DNA of 64,000 bases from Puniceicoccaceae bacterium (lineage in GTDB: Bacteria > Verrucomicrobiota > Verrucomicrobiia > Opitutales > Coraliomargaritaceae): the NCBI GenBank assembly GCA_002729725.1, contig PBYS01000082.1, forward strand, positions 1-64,000, given 5' to 3'. Made by a program: the position numbers and the translations under genes. Positions within the stretch are counted from its first letter, which is position 1; every line of letters starts with the position of its first letter. This document shows, in pieces, positions 17,270 through 26,942 of the stretch. The notes beneath the pieces were generated by a model. That model saw only the letters and a list, made by a program, of their open reading frames with translations, searched no databases and was not told where the DNA came from.

Positions 17270-18112
17270 ATGAGCGAAGAGCAACAAGGGGAACAGAAGG
17301 AAGCCAGTGAGATCTGCTGGTCGGGATTGACCGATGTGGGGCGCTTTCGTAAGAACAACGAAGATGCTTTTTTAGCATTGGCACTGAATGGTGAGGGAGT
17401 GCGTCGTCTCGGAAAATACGGGGATGCTGGCTTACAGGAGAATGATTACATATTTGCCGTTAGTGATGGCATGGGCGGCGCCAACGCCGGTGAGTTTGCC
17501 AGTAAAATCGCTGTAGACAAAATTACTAATCTGTTACCACAGAGTTTTCGTGCGGCGGCGGGGGGGATCTCCGTTGGTTTTCAGGATTTATTGGGGGAAT
17601 TATTTGATCAAATTCACCATGAATTAACGCATATGGGCTTTTGTTATGAAGAGCTGCGTGGCATGGGCGCGACTCTTAGCCTCTGCTGGGTGCGCCCTGG
17701 TTGGGTGTATTTCGCGCATGTGGGTGATAGTCGCATTTATCACCTGCCTGCTGCGGGCGGAATCAAGCAAGTCAGCCATGATCATACTCACGTGGGTTGG
17801 CTGCAGCGTGAGGGCAAGTTGCGGGAGATTCAGGCGCGGAGCCATCCGGGGCGCAATGCCTTGCAGCAGGTGCTCGGTGGTAAGAATCAAAACCTGAGCC
17901 CTCAATTTGGTGCAGTCGGCTATGAGCCAGGCGATGCTTTTTTGATCTGTTCGGATGGATTGGTCGAAGGCCTCTGGGACAGTGGTATGAAGCGCTTGAT
18001 TCGCAATCCGCCGAAAAATGCCGCTGCGGATGTCGCGCAGCGCTTGGTGAGGGAGGCTGTGCAGACCGATGGTAAGGATAATACCACGGCGCTGGTTTTT
18101 GAGATGTCTTAA
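17270..18112 (+). CDS. PP2C-family serine/threonine phosphatase
   Basis: The ATG at 17270 immediately follows the kinase-like gene and gives 280 residues. Canonical PP2C motifs are all present: RKNNEDAFLAL, VSDGMGGANAGEFAS (metal-binding Asp), GATLSLCWV, AHVGDSRIYHL, SDGLVEGLWD and KDNTTALVF. It is a soluble Mn/Mg-dependent phosphatase of the Stp1/PrpC type without membrane segments. Its substrate is likely the target of the adjoining kinase-like protein or another cytoplasmic kinase. A longer frame from 17174 would overlap the upstream gene and is rejected. Confidence 0.92.
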   Translation: MSEEQQGEQKEASEICWSGLTDVGRFRKNNEDAFLALALNGEGVRRLGKYGDAGLQENDYIFAVSDGMGGANAGEFASKIAVDKITNLLPQSFRAAAGGISVGFQDLLGELFDQIHHELTHMGFCYEELRGMGATLSLCWVRPGWVYFAHVGDSRIYHLPAAGGIKQVSHDHTHVGWLQREGKLREIQARSHPGRNALQQVLGGKNQNLSPQFGAVGYEPGDAFLICSDGLVEGLWDSGMKRLIRNPPKNAAADVAQRLVREAVQTDGKDNTTALVFEMS

Positions 18113-18142
18113 TTGCTGAGGGGTGTTTCGCCCCCAGCAATT
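18111..18142. terminator. Stem-loop between convergent phosphatase and argS genes
   Basis: AATTGCTGAGGGG pairs with CCCCCAGCAATT around a short loop and starts at the phosphatase stop codon. Neither side has a long T-run, so it may be a weak bidirectional terminator or an RNA-stabilising hairpin. Confidence 0.5.
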
Positions 18143-18180
18143 AATGCATCGTCTGCCATGCCTAGCGCGGCAATGGCTGC

Positions 18181-19959
18181 TTACATCCGTTCCAATGGCT
18201 GAATGCCGAGCAGTTCTAGGCCAGTCTTGAGCACGGTGCGGGTGCGTGCGCACAGGATTAGGCGGCGGGCCTTGACGGCTGCATCGTCGACCATGACCTT
18301 GTCGGCGTTGTAGAAGGTGCTGTAGGCGCTGGTCAGCTCATACAAATAGGTGCAGAGGAAGTGCGGGCGCAGGTCGTTGATGGTTAGTTCCAGTGCGGTG
18401 ACAAAGCCCATCAGCTTGAGGGCAAGGCCCATTTCGGCTTCGGTTTCCAGTTGGCTGGCACCTTCGATTGTGGCTTCTGGATCGACGCCGACCTTGCGGA
18501 AGATGCTGTTGATGCGTGCCACTGCGTAGAGTAGGTAGGGCGCGGTGTTGCCCTCAAAACTGAGTAGGCGGTCCCAACTAAAGACGTAGTCTTGTGTGCG
18601 GTTGCTGGAGAGGTCGGCGTATTTCATCGCGCCCACTCCGACGGATTCCGCGATCACGCGGCGCTCATCTTCGGGCAGGTCGGGATTCTTCTCGCTGACC
18701 ACGTCGTAGGCGCGGCTGCGTGCTTCGTCCAAGAGCTCTTGCAATTTGATGGACTCGCCGGACTTGGTTTTGAAGGGCTTTTTGTCGGAGCCCAGAATGG
18801 TGCCCCAGAATACGTGGCTCATTTCCGGCAGCGGATAGTCCTTGGCCTTGAACCATTTTTCGGTGGTCAGGAAGAGTTGCTGGAAGTGGTCCTGCTGGCG
18901 CGCGTCGGTCAGGTAGATGATCTCCTCGGCCTTAAACTCTTCCACCCGGTAGAGCACGGTGGCGAGGTCGGTGGAGGCGTAGTTGGAGGCGCCATCGCTT
19001 TTGCGGATGTTGAAGGGGTAGGGGCGCTCGTTGTCGCGGGCGAATTTTTTGACCTCATCGTGCCAGACCACCAGGGCACCGTCGCTTTCCTCAGCGAGGC
19101 CGATTTCGGTTAATTCATCGTAAATGCGCTCCACTTTGTCGCGGTAGAAGGATTCTCCGAGAGTGATATCCACTTCGACTCCCATTTGCGCGAACAACTT
19201 GTCAAAAGCGACTTTGGAGATCTCTACAATCTGCTCCCAGATCGCAGTGTTCTCGGCGTCGCCGTTTTGCAGTAGCACCAATTCATTGCGAGAGACGTCG
19301 CGCAGTTCGGGTTGCTCGGTTTCCAGCGCAGAGCCGTCTTTATACAGCTGGTCCAGTGTGACCAGCGCGTTGTCGCCCAGATTGCTGAGGTCGATGCCGT
19401 CACGTTTGATCTTCATGATCAGTGTGCCAAAATTAGTGCCCCAGTCGCCGATGTGGTTGTCGCGCACAAGGTCCGCGCCGCAGAAATCAAGCAAGCGGCT
19501 GATGGCTTGGCCGATGACCATCGGGCGCAGGTGGCCGATGTGGGCCTGCTTGGCTGTGTTGGCGCTGGGATAGTCGATGATGACTTTGCGTCCGTTTTTC
19601 AGTTCCTTGGCGCCGCTCTGGTAGTCGGCCTTGGTGGAAAAGGCCAGTTGCCAGTCCCAGATGAACTTGGGGCTGAGTTTGAAATTGATAAAGCCAGGGC
19701 CCGCCAGCGAGAGTTCGACCAGTTCCGGATCAAATTGACCCGAGGCCTGGGCGGCTTCGATCAGTTGTTGTCCCAGTTCGCGTGGGTTGGCTTTGTTGCG
19801 CTTGGCAAAGCCGAGCACCCCATTGGCCTGATAGTCGCCAAATTTCGGGTCGGCAGGGCGCACGCCCGGTTCGAAGTCGGCATTGAAACCCTCGGTTTCA
19901 GACGCGACTTGGCGTAAGATTTGATCGATAGCGTGAGATGGATTGAACCAGACAGACAT
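18181..19959 (-). CDS. argS: Arginyl-tRNA synthetase
   Basis: With the start at 19959 (MSVWFNPSH) the product is 592 residues, normal for ArgS. It charges tRNA(Arg) with arginine. Visible marks are the N-terminal Arg-tRNA synthetase additional domain, the class I signature SANTAKQAHIGHLRP with HIGH, GDWGTNFG, and the alpha-helical DALR anticodon-binding domain at the end (TAPYLLYAVARINSIFRK onward). A canonical KMSKS is replaced by a degenerate FKTKSGESIKL segment, as is common in this enzyme. A 12-residue extension to the upstream in-frame start is rejected because it adds a Cys-rich non-conserved stretch. Confidence 0.95.
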   Translation of the reverse strand: MSVWFNPSHAIDQILRQVASETEGFNADFEPGVRPADPKFGDYQANGVLGFAKRNKANPRELGQQLIEAAQASGQFDPELVELSLAGPGFINFKLSPKFIWDWQLAFSTKADYQSGAKELKNGRKVIIDYPSANTAKQAHIGHLRPMVIGQAISRLLDFCGADLVRDNHIGDWGTNFGTLIMKIKRDGIDLSNLGDNALVTLDQLYKDGSALETEQPELRDVSRNELVLLQNGDAENTAIWEQIVEISKVAFDKLFAQMGVEVDITLGESFYRDKVERIYDELTEIGLAEESDGALVVWHDEVKKFARDNERPYPFNIRKSDGASNYASTDLATVLYRVEEFKAEEIIYLTDARQQDHFQQLFLTTEKWFKAKDYPLPEMSHVFWGTILGSDKKPFKTKSGESIKLQELLDEARSRAYDVVSEKNPDLPEDERRVIAESVGVGAMKYADLSSNRTQDYVFSWDRLLSFEGNTAPYLLYAVARINSIFRKVGVDPEATIEGASQLETEAEMGLALKLMGFVTALELTINDLRPHFLCTYLYELTSAYSTFYNADKVMVDDAAVKARRLILCARTRTVLKTGLELLGIQPLERM

Positions 19960-20206
19960 GGCGTCACAGAAAAGCCGCCCGCAAGGCTGGGGCAAGCCTA
20001 TCCTTGTCGATTGCTTTTAAACTTAGTGGGAATCGGATCGAGCATGCCGCGACACCGGCGATTGCCTGTGTTCTATAATACGTGGCATAGCTTAGTCCTA
20101 CGACGGTGAGAGCCGTTGTGAGATTGTTAGATTTGCCGCCGAATCGTCACAAAGACTGGATCGACTTTTTGCAGGAACGACACATCGTGCCGTGTTTTTA
20201 CCGACT

Positions 20207-20611
20207 ATGGACAGCGAACCAATCGATCCTAATATCCATAAAAACTCTGGCTTTACCCGGGTTTTGAAGGCGTTTTCTTATTCTTTGCAGGGCCTGGCTT
20301 CCTCGATGAAGCATGAAGCTGCCTTTCGGCAGGAGGTCTTCCTCGCTGTGGTTCTGATCCCAGCCTCCTTTTTGTTGCAGGTGCCACTGGTACAGCAACT
20401 GATCTTAGTCGCCAGCGTGATTCTAGTCTTGATTGTGGAATTACTTAATTCGGCGGTCGAAGCCGTGGTCGACGACATTTCTTTGCGCAATCGTCCTCTG
20501 GCTAAGCGAGCTAAGGACATGGGCAGCGCGGCCGTTTTACTGAGTCTGCTAAATTGTCTCATTTGCTGGGCTTCGATCATTGCTTTGAACTGGGAACAGT
20601 ATTTCAGTTAA
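20207..20611 (+). CDS. dgkA: Diacylglycerol kinase (DgkA family)
   Basis: About 134 residues from the ATG at 20207; a GTG at 20192 is an alternative. It has three transmembrane helices and the family signature ELLNSAVEAVVDDIS with RPLAKRAKDMGSAAV. DgkA-type enzymes phosphorylate diacylglycerol or undecaprenol in the inner membrane, recycling lipids left by polymer-modifying reactions. Four genes downstream lie in membrane and polysaccharide functions. In particular, the LtaS-like phosphotransferase two genes on would produce diacylglycerol if it uses phospholipid donors. trmL begins four bases after the stop. Confidence 0.9.
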   Translation: MDSEPIDPNIHKNSGFTRVLKAFSYSLQGLASSMKHEAAFRQEVFLAVVLIPASFLLQVPLVQQLILVASVILVLIVELLNSAVEAVVDDISLRNRPLAKRAKDMGSAAVLLSLLNCLICWASIIALNWEQYFS

Positions 20612-20614
20612 GCA

Positions 20615-21067
<453 letters not shown>

Positions 21068-21125
21068 TTAAGCGAGTGTCTTGTTTATGCATTCAGAGCT
21101 TTCTGGGGGGCTTAACGGCGATTAA

Positions 21126-23273
21126 ATGGAGAAACTTATCAAATCTACCAGAACCAAGTTGATTGAAGGATTGGTCGACCTCTTGATGTGGTTCGCGGTC
21201 TTTCTGCTCGGTTACGGATGCGTCTACCTGGTCATGCTATATTGCTTTGGCTTGCCGCCGGTGAGTGATGCCAACTTCGGGGGCATGTTTTGGAAGCAAT
21301 TATGGGTGTTGGAAGTTTCTTATGCGGGTGTTTGGTTGCTCTTGTTGACAATCGTAGCTTGGGCCGCCTATGGGGCGGGAGGCGACTCGACTTGCTGGTG
21401 GCGGATCCTGTGCCGTTGGAGCTTTCGAGGCTTGTGCCTGCTCTTTTTCTTCGTGGTGGCATTTGCTTGGGCACACTATGTTTATGCGGGGCGCTTTCCC
21501 AGTAGCGATAGTGCATTGTTTTATTTACGTTCCCCTTGGCATTTGATGCAGCAAGCGCTGCATTTCTCACCCTGGGGCACCAGCTTTGCATTGCTTGCGC
21601 TGCTTCTTTTCTGGCTCTCTTTTTGTTGGGGGCTGCCCTGCTTGTTGCGACGAGTCTGCTTTCGTTGGCGTGCACTATTCGGGGGAGTGGGGCTCTTGTG
21701 TCTGCTGTGGGGGCATCTCCAGCATTCGCCGAGCGTTGTCTTAGGCATTAAAGATTCGGAAGTGGGACGCTTGCGGCTCTCTGGCGACGACTTAAGCGCA
21801 CGCAGTGCCACGATTGGGGATTACCTAGAAGGTATTTTGCTGGATCAGTCCGGCCCTTTCATTTCTTTGGCGCTTCCGTGGCTGCGTGAATCTAATAATT
21901 TACCGCAAGTAAATTCGGCGCTGGAGCTGACTTGGTCGGAACGAGTGGATCTGGCGGGATATGCGGAGCTGGCCACCGATCCGAACGTAGGCCTGCCAGC
22001 GACTCAGAAAAACGTGATTCTAATTTTAGTGGAATCGTTGCGGGCGGATGTGATTGGATCGCCAGGAGCGCCGAAAGGTATCATGCCGCATGTGGAGGCG
22101 CTGATGGAAACAGGCTGGCTCTTTGGGAATCATTACAGTAGTTCCAGTCATTCCAGCTATGCGGATATTACTGCCATCTCAGGCATCTATCCATTTTGGG
22201 GAGAGCGGATCCATTTATACCCTACATCCGTCCCATACCCACGGCCTCGTATCTACGATCTGCTAAGCACGGTGGGATATCGAACCGGAATCTTTTCCTC
22301 GCAGAATGAAGATTGGGGCGGAATGCGTCGTTACTTAGAATCCGAGCATTTAGATGTACTTTATCATGCGGACGACCGCTCTTACGGGCGCGAAGCCTTA
22401 GGGCGGAAGATCTCGCTGAATGCCGGCAAGGGCTTTGATCTGGATACGGTGGATGCTGCATTGCATTGGATGAGCGAGGAGTCGACGCCTTTCTTTGCGT
22501 ATATGAATCTACAAGGCAGTCATTATCCCTATTATTTTCCAACGGGGTTGTCACGGCCATTTGGTGAAGAGATGGACGTGACTGACTTGAATTTTTTGAA
22601 TCTTCCATCCGAATTGATTCCAGCAATGCGTTTACGCTACCACGATAGTTTGCACTATTTGGATGCGCAGATTGCGCGCTTGGTGTTAGGGCTTAAAAGG
22701 GCAGGGAAGTGGGACGACACCTTGCTGATTATCACAGGTGATACTGGGCAAGCCTTCGGAGAGCACGGAGTGACGGGCCACGCGAGGGATTTGTATGATG
22801 AGGTCGTCAGGACACCGCTAATCATCACAGGGGTGGATCGTGCGAAGCAGGCGAACACAGATGTTTTATCGCAGCATGCTGATATTGCACCAACTGTATT
22901 AGATTTACTCGGCTTGCCTCAATATGCTGGCTTCCAGGGCACGAGCCTGCTGCAAGAGCCGCGCAGCTGGTTGCCCTTGGTGTGCCAATCACCCGCGCTG
23001 AAGCAAATCGCTGTCGTGACCGAGCATCATAAATTGCTCTACAACTGGGACACGAAGCAGGCTCGCTTTTACAATATAAAGTCGTGCTCGGGCGAAGTGA
23101 ATGAGACTTTAGCCGACGCCGAATCAGATTGTGCTCAGATGCTTTTAGCTGTTTTACAGGACTGGGCCTTTCAGCAAACGAATTATTATCGTAATCCTGC
23201 ACGAGTGGTACAATTTTTTGCACCACGCTATACTAATTTGATCACATGTCCGAAACAGCCACATCATCCGTAA
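21126..23273 (+). CDS. LtaS-like membrane phosphotransferase/sulfatase-fold protein
   Basis: Encodes 715 residues. Four or five transmembrane helices span about residues 15-200, followed by a large extracytoplasmic sulfatase-fold domain. Markers are ILVESLRADVIGS (metal-binding Glu), a Ser-rich nucleophile region with Ser343/Ser344 in HSSYADITAISGIYP, ESLHW-type loops, and DTGQAFGEHG near the C-terminus. This architecture belongs to lipoteichoic-acid synthase and related phosphoglycerol or phosphoethanolamine transferases. In a Gram-negative cell it more likely adds phosphoglycerol or a similar group to a glycan or lipid. It opens a run of overlapping polysaccharide genes; the next gene overlaps its 3' end by 28 nt. 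Confidence 0.82.
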   Translation: MEKLIKSTRTKLIEGLVDLLMWFAVFLLGYGCVYLVMLYCFGLPPVSDANFGGMFWKQLWVLEVSYAGVWLLLLTIVAWAAYGAGGDSTCWWRILCRWSFRGLCLLFFFVVAFAWAHYVYAGRFPSSDSALFYLRSPWHLMQQALHFSPWGTSFALLALLLFWLSFCWGLPCLLRRVCFRWRALFGGVGLLCLLWGHLQHSPSVVLGIKDSEVGRLRLSGDDLSARSATIGDYLEGILLDQSGPFISLALPWLRESNNLPQVNSALELTWSERVDLAGYAELATDPNVGLPATQKNVILILVESLRADVIGSPGAPKGIMPHVEALMETGWLFGNHYSSSSHSSYADITAISGIYPFWGERIHLYPTSVPYPRPRIYDLLSTVGYRTGIFSSQNEDWGGMRRYLESEHLDVLYHADDRSYGREALGRKISLNAGKGFDLDTVDAALHWMSEESTPFFAYMNLQGSHYPYYFPTGLSRPFGEEMDVTDLNFLNLPSELIPAMRLRYHDSLHYLDAQIARLVLGLKRAGKWDDTLLIITGDTGQAFGEHGVTGHARDLYDEVVRTPLIITGVDRAKQANTDVLSQHADIAPTVLDLLGLPQYAGFQGTSLLQEPRSWLPLVCQSPALKQIAVVTEHHKLLYNWDTKQARFYNIKSCSGEVNETLADAESDCAQMLLAVLQDWAFQQTNYYRNPARVVQFFAPRYTNLITCPKQPHHP

Positions 23274-24877
23274 ACCAATCGATTTGGCGGCGATGTTCCC
23301 TCATACTGTGGGCTCTGCTGCTGTTGATCTCGATTAGCACAGTGGGGGACTACGGTTTGTCCTGGGACGAGACTTTTCGATTTGGAGATGCAGATTCAAA
23401 ACTTCATTATTATCAAGAGCTTTTAGCGGGTAATACGCCGAAGCCCTCGTCTAGTAGTTATCCGGGTTTCTTTGATCTTCCTTTGGCGATCGTGCATGAG
23501 GCGCTGCCGGACTGGGGCACACGCAGTCAAAAAGGGCATGTCTGGAGTTTGTGTTTTGGGCTGCTCGGTTTGCTCTCCGCGTGGCGATTGACGGCGCGTA
23601 TTGGCGGGGAACGGGCCGGCTTTTTTGCGCTACTGTTCTTGTCGACTTTGCCCCGTTATTATGGGCATATGTTTTTTAACCCCAAAGACATTCCATTGGC
23701 AGGCACCTATGTGTTTGGAGTTTGGGCTTTGGTGGCGCTCTTCTCCAGGCTGCCGCAGCCTGCTTGGCGCTGGGTCCTGTGGATCGGTGTGGCGGCGGGC
23801 TTGGCTATGTCCACGCGGATTGCCGGTTTTTTGGTCCTTTGTTATTTTGGCTTGTTTGTAGGCTTGTTTTTGCTTTGCCAGCTTTTCACGCATCAGCGGA
23901 AAGGGAGCGACTTGCCGCAAGTTATTGTTGCTTGGGCGCTGCGTGGAGCTGTCTCCGGTGCGATCGGTTTCGTCATTCTGTATTTCTTTTGGCCGACTTT
24001 GCATCAAAATCCATGGCAGGGTGCCAGTGCTTCCGTGGCCACTGTGCAAAGCTATGGCTGGGATGGCATGGTTTTGATGGATGGTCATTTCTGGGAAGCA
24101 CAAAATCTTCCAGTATATTACATTCCCTATTGGTTGCTCTATACCTTGCCAGAGCATATCATTGTGTTGCTGGCCTTGGGGTTTGCTTTAGGCGCTCAAA
24201 AGACGCTTGCCTTTGTGAAAGCCAAGCGTGCCGAAGAGGTTCCCTCTCTTATAACGCGTGGCGTGCTTCTATTTAGTGCTATTTTCCCTTTGCTTTATCT
24301 GTTGTGGAAAGATCCGGTGCTTTACGACGGGATGCGCCATTTTCTTTTTGTCCTCCCGTCCATGGCATGTGTGGCTGCGCTCAGCCTCGAATGGGGCACG
24401 CGCAAAATGAGTCGTTTTGGGCGAAAGACTTATCAATTCTTACTGCCTCTTGCTGCGGGGCTCGCAGCTCTGATTGTCGCGATCGAAATGATTTCGCTGC
24501 ATCCATACCAGTATGTATATTTCAATCGAATCTCCGGTGGTTTGCACGCTGCCTACAGCCGTGATGAAACCGATTATTGGGGGCTTTCACATAAAGAAGC
24601 GGGCGAGTGGTTGAATCAGTATATCGACGATATGGATCCCGATAGCGGCCGTGTTTATCGAGTCCACTTACGCTATACACGTTGGATGCTAAAAGAAGCG
24701 CTCGATCCCCAGCGTTTTGAGATGTGGCAACCACGCGAGGGTGCGGATTTCTTTGTGTCGGTCACACGATTCAATTTGCACAAGAGCTACCCCGAAGCCA
24801 CTCTGCTTCATACGATCGAACGCGAAGGCGTACCGCTCTGTTTTATTTACGCATTCCCTGAAAGGAGCGCTGAATGA
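23246..24877 (+). CDS. Polytopic GT39/PMT-like glycosyltransferase
   Basis: Encodes 543 residues with about ten or more transmembrane segments. The first extracytoplasmic loop starts LSWDETF with Asp41-Glu42, the acidic pair used by GT-C enzymes (PMT/ArnT/RgtA types) for metal or donor lipid-phosphate binding. A second loop has MFFNPKDIPLAGTYVFG. Such enzymes transfer sugars from polyprenyl-phosphate donors on the outer face of the inner membrane. It overlaps the LtaS-like gene by 28 nt, and the DUF354 gene starts on its stop codon (ATGA). The acceptor is presumably the surface polymer made by this locus. Confidence 0.75.
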   Translation: MSETATSSVNQSIWRRCSLILWALLLLISISTVGDYGLSWDETFRFGDADSKLHYYQELLAGNTPKPSSSSYPGFFDLPLAIVHEALPDWGTRSQKGHVWSLCFGLLGLLSAWRLTARIGGERAGFFALLFLSTLPRYYGHMFFNPKDIPLAGTYVFGVWALVALFSRLPQPAWRWVLWIGVAAGLAMSTRIAGFLVLCYFGLFVGLFLLCQLFTHQRKGSDLPQVIVAWALRGAVSGAIGFVILYFFWPTLHQNPWQGASASVATVQSYGWDGMVLMDGHFWEAQNLPVYYIPYWLLYTLPEHIIVLLALGFALGAQKTLAFVKAKRAEEVPSLITRGVLLFSAIFPLLYLLWKDPVLYDGMRHFLFVLPSMACVAALSLEWGTRKMSRFGRKTYQFLLPLAAGLAALIVAIEMISLHPYQYVYFNRISGGLHAAYSRDETDYWGLSHKEAGEWLNQYIDDMDPDSGRVYRVHLRYTRWMLKEALDPQRFEMWQPREGADFFVSVTRFNLHKSYPEATLLHTIEREGVPLCFIYAFPERSAE

Positions 24878-25911
24878 GAATTTTGCTCGAAGCCCATCAC
24901 CCCGCGCATATTCACTTTTGGAAGTTTCCGATTCGTGAGCTGCAGGCGCGTGGGCATACCGTCCGTCTGATCGGTCGCAAGCGCGATGTGATGGAGCAAT
25001 TGATTCAAGCCTACCCTTGGATTGATGCGATCGTCCCGGAACAGGCAGCCAATTCCAATCGCTTCCCACTGGTCAGCATGTTTCGCCGCCAAGCTTTTGT
25101 GGCCAGCACTATCCGGAAGTTTCAACCCGATGTCGTCGCCAGTCTGATGGGGAGTTATACGCAGTCGGCAAAATTATTCGGTGTTCGAAACGTGATCTTT
25201 ACGGATTCGGAGTTTCAGCATTTTAACCACCGGATCGCGCACCCCTTCGCGGACGAGATCCACACCCCAAAGTGCTTCTACAAAGATCTCGGAGCCAAGC
25301 AACGGCGCTACCGTGGAATTCATGAGCTGGCCTTTCTCGATCCGAAGTATGCCAGCTTCAACGATACAATGAAGGCGCGCTACGCAGACTTATTGGAGCG
25401 CCCCTATGCGCTGGTTCGAGTCTCTGCGTGGAATACATTTCATGACATTCATCACGAAGGAATCGGTGAGCGCCTCGAGGGTTTTGTCCGGTTCTTGAGC
25501 GAACGCTACCGAGTTTTGATTTCTGCGGAAGAGTCAGCGCTTTCAAATTCGCTGAAAAAGTATGCGAGCCCCTTTTCGCCTGAGGATTTTCATGCGATTG
25601 TATCCGAGGCGTCCTTCGTCTTGACGGAGGGGGCCTCCACCGCGAGTGAAGCTGCCTGCTTAGGCGTGCCGACTGTCTATATCAATAACACAGAACCCAG
25701 AGGCTACCTTCAGATGCTGGAGGAACGCTATGGCTTAGTTCGTGGGTTCTCAGATGCCGACGCAGGCTTGGCGGCAGCGGAGGCACTCGTGGAATCTCTC
25801 GACGAAGACATGCGGGCGCTGTGGCATCAACGAAGCCTGGAACATCTACATGATTCGGTCGACGTGGTCGACTATGTTGTGGATATTCTGCTCAGCAATC
25901 ATTCCAGATGA
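24874..25911 (+). CDS. DUF354 family glycosyltransferase-like protein
   Basis: Encodes 345 residues matching the DUF354 outline. MRILLEAHHPAHIHFWKF at the start is a GT-B-type Rossmann entry. The middle carries LMGSYTQSAKLFG. The C-terminal domain holds VLTEGASTASEAACLGVPTVYI, a donor-binding pattern like that of MurG/UDP-GlcNAc 2-epimerase folds. Members occur in exopolysaccharide loci and are thought to act as glycosyltransferases or epimerase-like enzymes. It is translationally coupled on both sides through ATGA overlaps. Confidence 0.75.
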   Translation: MRILLEAHHPAHIHFWKFPIRELQARGHTVRLIGRKRDVMEQLIQAYPWIDAIVPEQAANSNRFPLVSMFRRQAFVASTIRKFQPDVVASLMGSYTQSAKLFGVRNVIFTDSEFQHFNHRIAHPFADEIHTPKCFYKDLGAKQRRYRGIHELAFLDPKYASFNDTMKARYADLLERPYALVRVSAWNTFHDIHHEGIGERLEGFVRFLSERYRVLISAEESALSNSLKKYASPFSPEDFHAIVSEASFVLTEGASTASEAACLGVPTVYINNTEPRGYLQMLEERYGLVRGFSDADAGLAAAEALVESLDEDMRALWHQRSLEHLHDSVDVVDYVVDILLSNHSR

Positions 25912-26942
25912 TAGAAGATACAGATAGCGCAGTAGTTGGAGATACAGTCGAGCGACCTGTCATTTGCTTTTTAAGTAGAAAAGCACCAGCTCGTTATAAA
26001 GACTTGGATGCGGAGATCTTGGGGCGTCATTTTAAGGTCTTGAGAGTCGATTACTCCTATACCCTTCAAAGTCTTTTGCAGTTTCGCGGTGCGGTGAAGC
26101 GCTGTGATGTAATAGTTTCTTGGTTTGCGAATCCTTGGCTCGGCTTTTTGTTATCTTTGGTGCCGAAGCGAGTCCGTATCGTGGTGATTGCGGGCGGTTA
26201 CGATGTCGCAGATTGCCCTGCCTTGGATTATGGAGCGCGTCGCCGGCCTTTCTTGGGCATGTTAACTCGAAGGCTTTTGAAGCGTGCTAACTTAGTCTTG
26301 TCTGTGTCCAAATTTAATGAAGCCGAAATGCTGACATGGGTGCAACCCGCGCAAACTAGACTTGTTTACAACGCAGTCGATTTTCCTGCATTCAGTCTTG
26401 TTCCTAACAGGTCAAGGCAGCAGAAGGTGGTCACTGTTGGTGCCATCGAAAGTTTCATTTCCAAGAGAAAGGGGCATTTTGTATTCATTGACGTGGCTCG
26501 CCAGTTGCCTGAGATTGAGTTTGTTTTAATTGGTAAGCCGATGGACGACACGATCGAACATTTAAAAGAACAGGCGCCGTCCAATGTGCGATTCACTGGC
26601 TATGTGACTCGGCAAGAGATGATTCAAGAAATGCTATCGGCTAGCGTTTACTTGCAGATGTCTGCACATGAAGCCTTTGGGGTATCCGTTGCAGAGGCTG
26701 TGGCCTGCGGTTGCTACCCGATTGTTTCAGTGGATACGGCACTACCTGAAGTTATTGGAACATGCGGTCGGGCGCTTCCAGTGAATCCGATCGGCGACGT
26801 TGTGGATGCGGTTTCGAATGCACTGTCTCAAGCAAGTCATACGTTAGTGGATCCTGTTCGCATCAGGCAAAAGTTTGGTGTGGCTCAAAGAGAACAACAG
26901 CTGGTCGCAGCCATCAAGGAGCTCATCAATGAAAATGGATAA
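25908..26942 (+). CDS. GT4 family glycosyltransferase
   Basis: Encodes 344 residues with the GT-B fold typical of CAZy family GT4. The C-terminal nucleotide-sugar binding domain includes VVTVGAIESFISKRKG, VRFTGYVTRQEM, and the EX7E motif in HEAFGVSVAEAVACG. It is a retaining glycosyltransferase of the cytoplasm, likely adding one sugar to a polyprenyl-linked repeat unit. The start codon overlaps the DUF354 stop (ATGA) and the next GT4 gene overlaps its end by 14 nt. Confidence 0.85.
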   Translation: MIEDTDSAVVGDTVERPVICFLSRKAPARYKDLDAEILGRHFKVLRVDYSYTLQSLLQFRGAVKRCDVIVSWFANPWLGFLLSLVPKRVRIVVIAGGYDVADCPALDYGARRRPFLGMLTRRLLKRANLVLSVSKFNEAEMLTWVQPAQTRLVYNAVDFPAFSLVPNRSRQQKVVTVGAIESFISKRKGHFVFIDVARQLPEIEFVLIGKPMDDTIEHLKEQAPSNVRFTGYVTRQEMIQEMLSASVYLQMSAHEAFGVSVAEAVACGCYPIVSVDTALPEVIGTCGRALPVNPIGDVVDAVSNALSQASHTLVDPVRIRQKFGVAQREQQLVAAIKELINENG

